A stretch of 64,000 nucleotides of DNA, taken from Alistipes sp. (GTDB taxonomy: Bacteria; Bacteroidota; Bacteroidia; Bacteroidales; Rikenellaceae). The position numbers were made by a program, and so were the translations under genes. The DNA is taken from positions 1 to 64,000 of the forward strand of contig JAFQRH010000017.1 of NCBI GenBank assembly GCA_017410165.1. Reading direction: 5' to 3'. Below, in pieces: positions 1-8,729 of this stretch. The stretch's first letter is position 1. Each line of letters opens with the position of its first letter. A model generated the notes under the pieces. The model was not told where the DNA came from and ran no database searches. It worked only from the letters and a program-made list of their open reading frames with translations.

Positions 1-480
1 ATCGCCGGCAGGGTGTGCAGTATCCCAAGCCAAGTCACTTTTTATATTAATCGAGCAGATTTTTTCGTACGCGCAGTTATAAAAAAGCAACATCGTAGGA
101 TTGCTCTCCACATACCAACCTCCTGCCGACATTGAAAAACCAACCGTAACCGGATTTGGATTATAATCACCAAAACGCTCTATACACTCCTGATATACGC
201 CATTATCCTCTCCTAACGCGTGACTCACAATAGTCGTAGCAAATTCATCAAAAAGAGATAGGGTGAGGGTTACCTTATTATCCTCAGTTTTAGACGATCC
301 GAGAACATTATACGATAATATATCATATATAAACTTTTGACTGTTCTCCCGATTAATATACGTGTAACACCCAACAGTGCCATAGGTGATAATATCATCC
401 TTTTTTTCAAACCACGGACCGCAACTGCACATTATCGCCGAACCAAGCAACATCGCCACTATTTGTCTGAAAATACTCAT
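1..480 (-). CDS. Putative lipoprotein, partial (3' end outside window), tandem paralogue 3
   Basis: An open frame of 160 codons runs from the ATG complement at 478-480 to the window edge with no stop. The N-terminus is a short hydrophobic signal ending in a lipobox-like stretch around MCSC, so the protein is probably acylated and exported. The rest matches the two upstream neighbours closely, including ITYGTVG, QECIERFGDYNPNPVT and GGWYV. It is the third and last visible member of a tandem lipoprotein family. I do not recognise the domain and assign no function. The gene shares the operon promoter near 2.2 kb and a repeated spacer. Confidence 0.8.
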   Translation of the reverse strand, partial: MSIFRQIVAMLLGSAIMCSCGPWFEKKDDIITYGTVGCYTYINRENSQKFIYDILSYNVLGSSKTEDNKVTLTLSLFDEFATTIVSHALGEDNGVYQECIERFGDYNPNPVTVGFSMSAGGWYVESNPTMLLFYNCAYEKICSINIKSDLAWDTAHPAGD

Positions 481-537
481 AATATCAAATTTTAGTCAAA
501 AAACAGCGTTCTAAACCACCAAGTGTATGCAAGCGCG

Positions 538-1296
538 CTACTCGAAGGTGTAATCGGTCGAGTACTCTATCTTCTCGCCCGTGTCGAGCGTCAGCGTTAC
601 AAATATCGTATGTGTGCCGGCAGTAGTGGGTAATTTTTCGGAAATCAACAAAATGTCGGCATTATTCACATATAATGTGCTATTAATCTTTAATAGCATC
701 AAATCCTCCTCTTCGAGTTGGCTCAACGGCTTGGAAATATGCGTAAAAGTCGGGTAATCAATCCAACCCTGTTTGATATATGGATACAACGACTCAAAAT
801 CTATCGTAAATAAATCATTTAACGAATCGCCGGCAGAGTGCTCTGCATCCCAATCCGCACTGCTCTTTATCTCAATCGCGTGTATTATCTCATAAGCACA
901 AGGATATGCTAATATCATTGTGGGATTGCTCTCCACATACCAACCTCCTGCCGACATTGAAAAACCGACCGTAACCGGATTTGGATTATAATCCCCAAAA
1001 CGCTCTATACACTCCTGATATATGCCATCGTCTTCACCCAATGCATGTACCACGATATTTGTTAGATCTCTATAACGAATGGATAGCTTGATTGTTGCTT
1101 TGTTGTTTTCTGTCTCTACGGCGAGGACTTTGTACGACGGAGTATCAAATACATCTATTTGTGTGTTGTTTCTGTTAATGGTAATATACTCACCAACTGT
1201 GCCGTAGGTTACAATATCATCATGCTTTTCGTTCCAACAACTGCACATTATTGTTGCTGCGAGAACAATGACGAATATAGATTTTAGAAGTTTCAT
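538..1296 (-). CDS. Putative lipoprotein, tandem paralogue 2
   Basis: About 252 residues. I chose the ATG giving MKLLKSIFVIVL because it puts a lysine-rich n-region, hydrophobic core and MCSC lipobox in the right order; an in-frame ATG six codons upstream adds only MINNQI. The mature part starts acidic (NEKHDDIVTYGTVG) and ends with an immunoglobulin-like beta-strand pattern (TLTLDTGEKIEYSTDYTFE). It is nearly identical to its neighbours in the N- and C-terminal thirds and diverges in the middle. Surface or periplasmic location is inferred from the signal. Function is unknown. Confidence 0.85.
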   Translation of the reverse strand: MKLLKSIFVIVLAATIMCSCWNEKHDDIVTYGTVGEYITINRNNTQIDVFDTPSYKVLAVETENNKATIKLSIRYRDLTNIVVHALGEDDGIYQECIERFGDYNPNPVTVGFSMSAGGWYVESNPTMILAYPCAYEIIHAIEIKSSADWDAEHSAGDSLNDLFTIDFESLYPYIKQGWIDYPTFTHISKPLSQLEEEDLMLLKINSTLYVNNADILLISEKLPTTAGTHTIFVTLTLDTGEKIEYSTDYTFE

Positions 1297-1359
1297 AATT
1301 TGGTTGTTAATCATTAATCAAAAAACAGAGTTCTAAACCACCAAGTGTATGCAATCGCT

Positions 1360-2115
1360 CTACTCGAAGGTGTAGTCGGTCGAGTACTCGATTTGCTCGC
1401 CCGTGTCGAGCGTCAGCGTTACAAATATCGTATGCGTGCCGGCAGTAGTGGGTAATTTTTCGGAAATCAACAAAATGTCGGCATTATTCACATACATTGT
1501 ACTGCTAATTGTGAGTAGTGTCATATCATCTATTTCGATTTCATCCGCCGGTTTCTTTATATATGTTGCGACACTTCCCGTCCATCCACGTTTGATATAC
1601 GGATACACCGAGTGAAAAATAATTGTAAATATATCGTTTAAGGATGTGCCAGCAGGGTGTTCTGCATCCCAATCCGCACTGCTCTTTATCTCAATTTTGT
1701 GTATTATCTCATAAGCACAAGGATATGAACCCAATGGGTAAGACTTGTCTGTAACATACCAACCGCCCGCCCAGCTTGCATAACTCAAAGTAACAGGATT
1801 TGGGTTATAATCACCAAAACGCTCTATACACTCTTGATATACTCCGTCATCTTTATATAATGCGTGAGACTCTATATTTGTTATATCTCGATCGTGGATG
1901 GATAGTTTGATTGTTACTTTGTTGTTTTCAGTCTCTACGGCGAGGACTTTGTACGACGGAATATTCCATACGTCTATATGTTCGTTCTTTCTATTAATGG
2001 TAATATACTGACCAACCGTACCGTAAGTCACAATATCTTCATACTTTTCGTTCCAACAAGCGCACATAACTAACGTGGCGAGAACAATGACGAATATAGA
2101 TTTTAGAAGTTTCAT
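1360..2115 (-). CDS. Putative lipoprotein, tandem paralogue 1
   Basis: About 251 residues and the first gene of the tandem set. It has the same signal peptide as the next gene (MKLLKSIFVIVLATLVMCAC), with Cys as the predicted acylation site. The last 50 residues are almost the same as in the 538-1296 gene, while the central third (residues about 120-190) has drifted. The start was placed at MKLL; an alternative ATG lies 18 bases upstream. A good promoter lies at 2208-2239. Family not recognised. Confidence 0.85.
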   Translation of the reverse strand: MKLLKSIFVIVLATLVMCACWNEKYEDIVTYGTVGQYITINRKNEHIDVWNIPSYKVLAVETENNKVTIKLSIHDRDITNIESHALYKDDGVYQECIERFGDYNPNPVTLSYASWAGGWYVTDKSYPLGSYPCAYEIIHKIEIKSSADWDAEHPAGTSLNDIFTIIFHSVYPYIKRGWTGSVATYIKKPADEIEIDDMTLLTISSTMYVNNADILLISEKLPTTAGTHTIFVTLTLDTGEQIEYSTDYTFE

Positions 2116-2207
2116 AATTTGGTTGTTAATCATTAGTCAAAAAACAGAGTTCTAAAACAAGATAGCGTCGGGGGTCGAGACCTCAAAATTAACCTAATTG
2201 CTTTCTG

Positions 2208-2239
2208 CAAAAATAAGTATATTTCATTGAAAAAGCAAA
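2208..2239 (-). promoter_or_regulatory. Promoter of the tandem lipoprotein operon
   Basis: On the minus strand TTTG (2236-2239) is followed after 20 nt by TATTTTTG (2208-2215), matching the Bacteroidetes primary sigma consensus TTTG-N19/21-TAnnTTTG. The predicted start of transcription lies about 85 nt before the first lipoprotein start codon. Confidence 0.6.
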
Positions 2240-2260
2240 TAGTTGGCCCTCAAAAAATAA

Positions 2261-2366
2261 GGTCGGGTAAGGTCAGGTAAGGTCGGGTAAGGTCGGGGGT
2301 GGCATTGAATGGCAGTCGTTCGCTTGCGCTCACTGAATGGCAAGGAATGGCAAGGAATGGCATTGA
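2261..2366. repeat. Short direct repeats in lipoprotein/ferritin spacer
   Basis: 2261-2298 holds four near-perfect copies of the 10-mer GGTCGGGTAA (one with GGTCAGGTAA). 2336-2366 holds copies of a second 10-mer, GGAATGGCAA/GGCATTGAAT. No credible gene lies in the 2134-2587 spacer; the rest is the lipoprotein promoter and the ferritin promoter. Confidence 0.7.
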
Positions 2367-2512
2367 ATAGCAAAATCCCGCTCTGCCATTAAGCACTCGC
2401 AGAGTGCAGAGCGGCGAGGTTTTTGCGGATAGGTAGGCGGCAGGGATTAAACAAAATGTGAAAAACGATGCGAGTATATAGTTTTCGCTAATAGCGTTAT
2501 AAAAAATATCAA

Positions 2513-2544
2513 TTTGACAAATACAAAACAATGCACTATATTTG
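2513..2544 (+). promoter_or_regulatory. Promoter of ferritin gene
   Basis: TTTG at 2513-2516, 20 nt, then TATATTTG at 2537-2544: a full match to the Bacteroidetes primary-sigma consensus. The leader before the ferritin ATG would be about 35 nt. I see no convincing Fur or OxyR operator around it. Confidence 0.75.
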
Positions 2545-2587
2545 CATCAGAAAACAGAAACAATAACAACTTAAAACTTTTACAAAT

Positions 2588-3112
2588 ATGTTAAGCAGCA
2601 AATTACACACAGCAATTAACGAGCAGATTAACGCCGAGTTGTGGTCGGCATATCTCTATCTGTCGATGTCGTTGGACGCCGAGACAAAGGGTCTGAAAGG
2701 CGTTGCAAATTGGTTTTACGTTCAGTGGTTGGAGGAGCAGGACCACGCACGTATCTTGATGAACTACCTCAACTCGCGCGATGCGAAGGTCGTATTGAAG
2801 CCGATTGCAGAGGTGCGCACCGAGTGGAATTCGGTGTTGGAGATGTTCCAAGAGACACTCAAACACGAAAAGGTCGTGACAGGTCTGATTAACAACCTCG
2901 CAGCCATCGCAGCCGAGGACCGCGATTTCGCATCGTCGAATATGCTCGTATGGTTCGTAAACGAGCAGGTCGAGGAGGAGGAGTCGGCACGCGATATGAT
3001 TTTCGCAGCCGAGTCGGTCGAGGGTGACAAGTACGGTATGTATCAGTTGGACAAAGAGTTGGCCACACGCACATACTCGCAGGCATCACCTCTGGCAGCC
3101 GGCGCAGAGTAG
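2588..3112 (+). CDS. ftnA: Non-heme ferritin
   Basis: 174 residues, the usual length of bacterial FtnA. The protein oxidises ferrous iron and stores it as a mineral inside a 24-subunit cytoplasmic shell. Ferroxidase ligands are all present at canonical numbers: Glu17, Glu50, His53, Glu94, Gln127 and Glu130. The four-helix bundle is easily seen, and there is no Met heme ligand pattern of bacterioferritin. It lies 89 bases before a desulfoferrodoxin gene in the same direction, so the two probably form an iron/oxidative-stress unit driven by the promoter at 2513-2544. Confidence 0.95.
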   Translation: MLSSKLHTAINEQINAELWSAYLYLSMSLDAETKGLKGVANWFYVQWLEEQDHARILMNYLNSRDAKVVLKPIAEVRTEWNSVLEMFQETLKHEKVVTGLINNLAAIAAEDRDFASSNMLVWFVNEQVEEEESARDMIFAAESVEGDKYGMYQLDKELATRTYSQASPLAAGAE

Positions 3113-3201
3113 TGGCGACGCTCGACGAGCGGTCAAACGCTCGAAGAAAAAAATTATGGTTTATTATTGGTTAAAAAATATTAAAAGGAAGGGTAAAAAT
3201 T

Positions 3202-3576
3202 ATGGCAACAAGATTTTATAAATGCAATCACTGCGGTAACGTAATTGAAAAAGTTGTAGATAAGGGTGTTCCGGTAGTATGCTGTGGCGAGCGTATGCAG
3301 GAGCTTATCCCGAACACGGTCGATGCAAGCGGCGAGAAGCACGTGCCGGTCGTGACACAGTTAGACGAGAATACGATAAAGGTCGAGGTGGGCAGCGTAG
3401 CACACCCGATGCTCGAAGAGCACCACATCGCGTTCATTTACGTCGAAACCGAGCGCGGCGGTATCCGCGTAAACCTTACGGACAAGCCGGAGGCAGTCGT
3501 ATATCTTGGCGACGAGCGACCGATAGCCGTATATGAGTACTGCAATCTGCACGGATTGTGGAAGACGGAGTTGTAA
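3202..3576 (+). CDS. dfx: Desulfoferrodoxin (class I superoxide reductase)
   Basis: 124 residues. Superoxide reductase turns superoxide into hydrogen peroxide without making oxygen, which suits an anaerobe. The N-terminal desulforedoxin domain has the Fe(Cys)4 ligands Cys8, Cys11, Cys27 and Cys28. The catalytic domain has the EKH motif (Glu45, Lys46, His47), then His68, His74, Cys114 and His117 for the square-pyramidal iron site. Both iron centres are intact, making this class I rather than neelaredoxin. An AAGG-type ribosome site precedes the ATG. It is downstream of ferritin and followed by a strong terminator. Confidence 0.95.
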   Translation: MATRFYKCNHCGNVIEKVVDKGVPVVCCGERMQELIPNTVDASGEKHVPVVTQLDENTIKVEVGSVAHPMLEEHHIAFIYVETERGGIRVNLTDKPEAVVYLGDERPIAVYEYCNLHGLWKTEL

Positions 3577-3603
3577 CAAGCCACTTTTTATACTTCCGTA
3601 GAG

Positions 3604-3638
3604 AGACCCCCTGCACGATATTGTTCGGCAGGGGGTCT
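3604..3638. terminator. Bidirectional terminator between dfx and the GH3 gene
   Basis: A perfect 11-bp stem (3604-3614 with 3628-3638, AGACCCCCTGC and its complement) with a 13-nt loop lies between two convergent genes. It probably ends transcription from both sides; the U-tract is weak. Confidence 0.7.
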
Positions 3639-3669
3639 TGACTTGTATCCGTATGTGGCTACTCGCGCA

Positions 3670-6009
3670 CTACTCGATAAAGAGCGGACCGTCGGTTGGG
3701 CGCAACACATCGGTCACCATACGGCGCGAGGTCGCAGGGAGGAATATCTCTTTCGCAGAGCGCAAATCCTCGCAACTGAAACCGAGCGAGAGACGATAGT
3801 CGCCCGCATAGGTCACCCACGCCGACTCCTTCTCGACAAACATCGCCAAATCGTCCGCCGTAAGGGCAAAGCGCACCTCGCACGACGAGCCGGGCGACAG
3901 CGTCGGGGTTTTATGGTAGCCGCGCAATTCGACAACAGGTCGCGCCTCGTGCGGAAAGAGTGCCGTCGAGTAGAGTTGTACGACCTGCTTGGCTGCACGT
4001 TCGCCGCAGTTGGTCACGCGGCACGTAACAACGAACTGCTCACCCTCGCGCTCAACCATCATATCCGAGAGCGAAAAGTCGCTATACGTCAGACCATAGC
4101 CAAACGGATAGGCAACCTCCACACCTCGCGTTACGTAGTGGCGATAGCCGACGAAGATATCCTCCACGTAGTTGGTATAGTCGATATTCGGCTGGTCGTA
4201 GTACTTATGTACGCTACTGAAATTCTCGAACGACTGATTTAAGCCCGTCTCCGGCACATTGACCGGGAAGTTTTGCGACGGCACGTCGGCATACGAGAGC
4301 GGGAAGGTCATCGGCAGGTGACCGCTTGGCGACACACGGCCGAGCAGCACATCCGCCACCGAGCGTCCACCCTCCTGACCCGGCATCCAGCAGACCAATA
4401 CCGCATCCACCTTATCGCGCCACGAAGCAACCTCCACCGGACCGCAGACATTCAACACAACCACCACGCGTTTGCCCGCTGCGCGGAACTCGCGGCTCAC
4501 CTCGTTTATCAACGCGCGTTCGTCAATGCGCAGATTGAAATCGCGCTCGACGTGACGCTCGAAACCCTCTGCCGAGTTACGCGATATGGTCACAATCGCC
4601 ACATCTGCCCTATCGGCACTACCCACAACAAGCGAGCGCGGGTCACGAATCTCGTTCGGGCGCAACGTGTAGTGCGTCCAACGGCGATGCTCGTCAAGCG
4701 GGGCGATACGCGCACGCTCCTTCTCCATATGTGCCACATATTGTGCATCAATCGTCTCGTCGAAATGCACACCATTCGAGAGCAGACCCTCGCGCAAATC
4801 GACTACGTACGGCTTATTCACATCGCCCGAACCTCGTCCGCCGGCGATAAAGTCGTAACTGCCAACACCAAAGAGCGCGACACGCGCACCCTCGGCCATC
4901 GGCAACGCCGCATCCGCATTTTTCAGCAACACAAAGCCCTCGCTTGCCACTTCGCGAGTCACGGCGGCGTGCGCCTTCAAATCGGGAGCATTGCTGAAAC
5001 GATACCCTTTGAAGCGCGGAGTCTTGACGATGAGTTTCAGGATGCGCGTCACACACCTATCGAGGGCCGCCTCGTCGAGTCGTCCTTCGCGAACGGCACT
5101 CACAATCGCCTCGTAGTGTGCCGGTTTGCCCGGCTGAATCATATCGTTACCGGCAGCAACCTGCGCAGCAGCATCCAAACCACCACCCCAATCGGTCATA
5201 ATCGTACCCTCGAAGCCGAACTCGCCTCGCAGCACATCCTCCAACAGACCTCTATCCTCCGACGTATAACGGCCGTTAAGATAGTTGTACGAGGTCATTA
5301 TCGTCCACGGTTGCGACTCGCGCACCGCAATCTCGAAGTTACGCAGATATATTTCGTGCAGGGCTCGTTGCGAGATGCGTGCATCGTTCGCCAGACGATT
5401 TATCTCCTGATTGTTGGCGCAGAAGTGTTTGAGCGACGTGCCGACATCGTTACTCTCCACACCATTGATAAACGCCGCCGCAGTCATACCCGCTAAAAGC
5501 GGATCTTCGGAGTAGTACTCGAAGTTGCGACCGCACAACGGGTTACGCATAATATTAACGCCCGGCGCAAGCAGCACATCGACACCATACTCCTTCACCT
5601 CGTTACCCATCGCCTCGCCCACACGGCGCACAATTTCGTCGTTCCACGTCGCTGCCAAGTGCGTACCCACCGGAAAACCCGTACAGTAGTACGTCCGCGA
5701 ATCGCCTTTGCGCGTAGGGCTTATGCGCAGACCCGCAGGGCCATCGGCAAGCACGATGCTCGGAATGCCGAGACGCTTAACGGGATAGGTGATACCCGCC
5801 GCACCCTCGACAATATACTCGGTATAGCCCGCCTCGCCCGCCATCTTCTGGTCCTTCATATTGGCACCGACCACAAGATGCGCCTTCTCTTCGAGCGTAA
5901 GTTCTTTAACGATATCGGGAATATTATCCTCCCTCAAACGGAGATTCTCTTCGGCCGCTGCGACACCCGTCGTCAGCATAGCCAAAACAAGCATTAAGGT
6001 CTTTTTCAT
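3670..6009 (-). CDS. bglX: Glycoside hydrolase family 3 beta-glucosidase-like enzyme
   Basis: 779 residues with a cleavable signal peptide (MKKTLMLVLAML...GVAAA), so periplasmic. The N-terminal GH3 barrel includes KHF near 194-196 and the nucleophile Asp273 in TIMTDWGGG. The GH3 C-terminal domain follows from about 350, and the last 110 residues resemble the fibronectin-III-like domain of bacterial beta-glucosidases. The enzyme would release terminal beta-linked glucose or a related sugar from oligosaccharides; exact specificity cannot be read. It stands alone, with no SusC/SusD pair nearby. A TATCTTTG -7 box lies at 6032-6039. Confidence 0.92.
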   Translation of the reverse strand: MKKTLMLVLAMLTTGVAAAEENLRLREDNIPDIVKELTLEEKAHLVVGANMKDQKMAGEAGYTEYIVEGAAGITYPVKRLGIPSIVLADGPAGLRISPTRKGDSRTYYCTGFPVGTHLAATWNDEIVRRVGEAMGNEVKEYGVDVLLAPGVNIMRNPLCGRNFEYYSEDPLLAGMTAAAFINGVESNDVGTSLKHFCANNQEINRLANDARISQRALHEIYLRNFEIAVRESQPWTIMTSYNYLNGRYTSEDRGLLEDVLRGEFGFEGTIMTDWGGGLDAAAQVAAGNDMIQPGKPAHYEAIVSAVREGRLDEAALDRCVTRILKLIVKTPRFKGYRFSNAPDLKAHAAVTREVASEGFVLLKNADAALPMAEGARVALFGVGSYDFIAGGRGSGDVNKPYVVDLREGLLSNGVHFDETIDAQYVAHMEKERARIAPLDEHRRWTHYTLRPNEIRDPRSLVVGSADRADVAIVTISRNSAEGFERHVERDFNLRIDERALINEVSREFRAAGKRVVVVLNVCGPVEVASWRDKVDAVLVCWMPGQEGGRSVADVLLGRVSPSGHLPMTFPLSYADVPSQNFPVNVPETGLNQSFENFSSVHKYYDQPNIDYTNYVEDIFVGYRHYVTRGVEVAYPFGYGLTYSDFSLSDMMVEREGEQFVVTCRVTNCGERAAKQVVQLYSTALFPHEARPVVELRGYHKTPTLSPGSSCEVRFALTADDLAMFVEKESAWVTYAGDYRLSLGFSCEDLRSAKEIFLPATSRRMVTDVLRPTDGPLFIE

Positions 6010-6031
6010 AGCGCGTTAGTCTGTTTATAGA

Positions 6032-6039
6032 CAAAGATA
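6032..6039 (-). promoter_or_regulatory. Probable -7 element for the GH3 gene
   Basis: TATCTTTG on the minus strand sits about 25 nt before the start codon of the GH3 gene. No good TTTG is found 19-21 nt upstream, so this is a partial match only. Confidence 0.4.
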
Positions 6040-6101
6040 ATCTTTTTTTTGCTCTTTGCCTCTCTTATGCGCGCTTTTTTTGCCCACACGCCACCGCCCA
6101 A

Positions 6102-6137
6102 CAAAAAATAGGGCTGTACGACACTCGCCGACAGCCC
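6102..6137 (-). terminator. Terminator of the pepD transcript
   Basis: Read on the minus strand, a 7-bp stem (GGGCTGT/ACAGCCC, 6131-6137 with 6111-6117) is followed by TATTTTTTG, giving a rho-independent terminator just after the pepD stop. Confidence 0.6.
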
Positions 6138-6159
6138 CACAACATATCTTTTCGGGTGA

Positions 6160-7614
6160 CTACTCCACTCTTTTCAGCACATCGAGCAACAGCACCCAGA
6201 ACTTTTCAACAGTCGAAATCTCGATACGCTCATCCGGCGAGTGCACACCGCGCAGAGTCGGACCAAACGAGACCATCTCCAAATGCGGATACTTTTCGAG
6301 GAACAGACCGCACTCCAAACCGGCGTGGATAGCGCGCACCTTCGGCTGCGTACCGAACAGGTCGGCATACGACGCCTCGCACCACTTCAAAAGTTGCGAA
6401 TCGGGATTCGGAGCCCAACCCGGATAGCCGTCCGAATGCTCGACCGATGCGCCTGCCAACTCAAAGACCGACTCGACCTGACGCATTGCGTAGAGTTTCG
6501 CGTGGCCAACCGACGAACGCTGCGACGTAGTGACGACAATCTCGCCCTCCGACGGCATCTTAACCGAAGCGAGGTTGGTCGAGGTCTCGACCAGACCCGG
6601 CATTGCCGCCGACATTGCAATCACGCCGTTAGCAACACCAACCAATGCGCGAATGAGTGCGCGTTGAGTCTTCCAATCGACCAAATGCGTCGGGCACTCG
6701 CACTCGGCGAGCGAGAAGCGCACGTTCGGCTCGGTAAGGCGGATTTCATCCGTAGCGAGCGACTCGAACTCTGCAAAATATATCTCGAACGCCTTCTTCT
6801 GCGCCGCAGGAACACCCACCACAGCATACGCCTCACGCGGGATAGCATTACGCAGATTACCACCGTCGAAACGGCTCAATCGCAGACCATACAGCAACTC
6901 CGATTCGAGCAGCATACGCGCCAGCAACTTATTCGAGTTGGCGCGACCCTTGTCGATATCGTCGCCCGAGTGACCACCACAAAGACCTGCAACCTCCACG
7001 CGATAGTAGCCATAGTCGGCAGGTGCCGTCTCCGGCGTATAGTGGAACGTAGCAACCGTATCGACACCTCCGGCACAACCGATAAAGAGTTCGCCCTCGT
7101 CCTCCGAATCGAGGTTGATAAGGTACTTGCCGCTAATCATATCGTCAGCCAAGCAGAATGCACCCGTAAGGCCCGTCTCCTCGTCGATGGTAAAGAGCGC
7201 CTCAACCGGACCGTGTTCGATTGTCGGGTCGATAAGCACAGCCAAAGCCGCCGCGACACCGATACCGCAATCGGCACCGAGCGTCGTACCCTCGGCCATA
7301 ACCCAACCATCGACGATGCGCGTACGAATCGGGTCGCGCTCGAAGTCGTGCTGCACATCCGAATTTTTTTCGCACACCATATCCATATGTGCCTGCAAGA
7401 CCACCGTCGGGCGCGATTCGTAGCCCGCCGTAGCCGGCACTCTCATAACGACGTTACCGACCGCATCACGCTTGTAGTCAATATTGTGACGAGTGGCAAA
7501 ATCGATGAGGTATGCAATAATCTTCTCCTCCTTTTTCGACGGACGTGGCACACGCGTAATCTCGTCGAACAACTCCCAAACAAGTGTCGGGTTCAAATTT
7601 CTGATTTCGGACAT
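6160..7614 (-). CDS. pepD: Aminoacyl-histidine dipeptidase (Xaa-His dipeptidase)
   Basis: 484 residues, the normal size of the M20C metallopeptidase PepD, which splits beta-alanyl-His and many Xaa-His dipeptides in the cytoplasm. The di-zinc site is visible: His76 and Asp78 in QAHMDMV, bridging Asp115 in GTTLGADCG, catalytic Glu145 and ligand Glu146 in TIDEETGLTG. The lid/dimerisation domain lies between about 190 and 390. The gene follows ispF by 33 bases on the same strand, so co-transcription is likely; a terminator follows. Confidence 0.95.
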   Translation of the reverse strand: MSEIRNLNPTLVWELFDEITRVPRPSKKEEKIIAYLIDFATRHNIDYKRDAVGNVVMRVPATAGYESRPTVVLQAHMDMVCEKNSDVQHDFERDPIRTRIVDGWVMAEGTTLGADCGIGVAAALAVLIDPTIEHGPVEALFTIDEETGLTGAFCLADDMISGKYLINLDSEDEGELFIGCAGGVDTVATFHYTPETAPADYGYYRVEVAGLCGGHSGDDIDKGRANSNKLLARMLLESELLYGLRLSRFDGGNLRNAIPREAYAVVGVPAAQKKAFEIYFAEFESLATDEIRLTEPNVRFSLAECECPTHLVDWKTQRALIRALVGVANGVIAMSAAMPGLVETSTNLASVKMPSEGEIVVTTSQRSSVGHAKLYAMRQVESVFELAGASVEHSDGYPGWAPNPDSQLLKWCEASYADLFGTQPKVRAIHAGLECGLFLEKYPHLEMVSFGPTLRGVHSPDERIEISTVEKFWVLLLDVLKRVE

Positions 7615-7647
7615 AATATCTCTTATTTTTATTGTTTTAGCAACTGT

Positions 7648-8127
7648 TTAATCTTTAACTATAAGGCAGACAGCCGTAGCCGACACACCACGCTCCTCGC
7701 CCTCGAAGCCCAGACGTTCGGTCGTTGTCGCCTTGACCGACACGCAATCGAGCGTAACGCCTGCGGCGCGCGCAATTTCGCTTCGCATCGCATCTATATA
7801 CGGGCGCAATTTCGGACGTTGCATCGCCACCGTCGAGTCGATATTCGCAATTCGGTAGCCACTCTCGCCAAGCAGCACAGCAACACGCGCGAGCAGTTTG
7901 CGCGAGTCGATGCCCGCAAACTCTGCCGACGTATCGGGAAAGTGTTTGCCGATATCGCCCAATGCCGCAGCACCAAGCAGTGCGTCACAGATGGCGTGTA
8001 TAAGCACATCGCCGTCCGAATGGGCGATACACCCCTTCGTATGCGGAATCTCGACACCGCCCAACACGAGGCGCAACCCCTCGCCGAGCGCGTGAACATC
8101 ATAGCCCTGACCTACTCTAAACTCCAT
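7648..8127 (-). CDS. ispF: 2-C-methyl-D-erythritol 2,4-cyclodiphosphate synthase
   Basis: 159 residues. IspF makes MEcPP in the non-mevalonate isoprenoid pathway as a cytoplasmic homotrimer. The metal ligands Asp10, His12 (GYDVH) and His44 (DVLIHAICDALLGA) are present, as are the HSDGD loop and the C-terminal KATTTERLGFEG signature. The usual partner IspD is not in the window. It lies between DUF4251 genes and pepD, which is probably chance operon packing. Confidence 0.97.
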   Translation of the reverse strand: MEFRVGQGYDVHALGEGLRLVLGGVEIPHTKGCIAHSDGDVLIHAICDALLGAAALGDIGKHFPDTSAEFAGIDSRKLLARVAVLLGESGYRIANIDSTVAMQRPKLRPYIDAMRSEIARAAGVTLDCVSVKATTTERLGFEGEERGVSATAVCLIVKD

Positions 8128-8204
8128 AATCTCGATTCAAAATTTTCGTTTCCGCCTCAAAGTTAAAAAAAATCGCGGAAAACGAGTACGCTTTCCGCCA
8201 CTAT

Positions 8205-8705
8205 TCATCGTAATTCTTCCAACGAGCCGATATAACGCATCGTACCATCAGCCGTAACGACCGCCATTTGCACCTCGCCCGTATCGAGTGGCACAACGAT
8301 TTCGACAGCCCACCGCGACGACTCTCTCTCCAACGTGCAGAGTATGCGCCAATACGCCTCATCGACAAGCGTAGCCGAGTAGTCATCGACCGGCGCGTCG
8401 AACTGCTCGGTATATATCACCATATTGACAAACTCGAATGGCAGGTGCATTGTCGCCACAGAGCCATCCAACGAGAAGAAGAAGTTGTAGGCATACGTGT
8501 CGCGCGTCGCACCCAAAGCGGCATTCTGCATCACTACGGGGCGAAACACATAGTGGCGCGAAGTGACCACCTCGGTCACGTGCGAGGCGAACTGCGCATC
8601 ACGCTGTGCGCGATGCGAGAGCGAGTCGGGCGCGACGGTGCGAGGGTGACCCATCGCACCGCAGGTCGCAACACTCGCAAAGAGCATTGCGACCATACGT
8701 TTCAT
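8205..8705 (-). CDS. DUF4251 family exported protein A
   Basis: About 166 residues from the start MKRMVAMLFASVATCGAMG, chosen because it begins a signal peptide; an in-frame ATG lies five codons upstream. The mature part has the DUF4251 layout found in Bacteroidetes: an N-terminal charged segment, a SRHYVF strand, a central strand followed by a F..LDGSVATMHLPF-type hairpin, and a C-terminal beta-sheet. The role of this family is unknown. The next gene upstream is a second member of the same family, only 24 bases away. Confidence 0.75.
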   Translation of the reverse strand: MKRMVAMLFASVATCGAMGHPRTVAPDSLSHRAQRDAQFASHVTEVVTSRHYVFRPVVMQNAALGATRDTYAYNFFFSLDGSVATMHLPFEFVNMVIYTEQFDAPVDDYSATLVDEAYWRILCTLERESSRWAVEIVVPLDTGEVQMAVVTADGTMRYIGSLEELR

Positions 8706-8729
8706 CGGTAACATAGCCACACACGCGAG

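Noticed and set aside
3643..5496. Long plus-strand frames opposite the GH3 gene
   Set aside because: They mirror the codon pattern of a clear GH3 gene on the other strand, are rich in His/Arg and show no motifs.
6241..8166. Long plus-strand frame of 641 codons opposite pepD and ispF
   Set aside because: It spans two well-supported genes on the other strand and has shadow-type composition without a domain.
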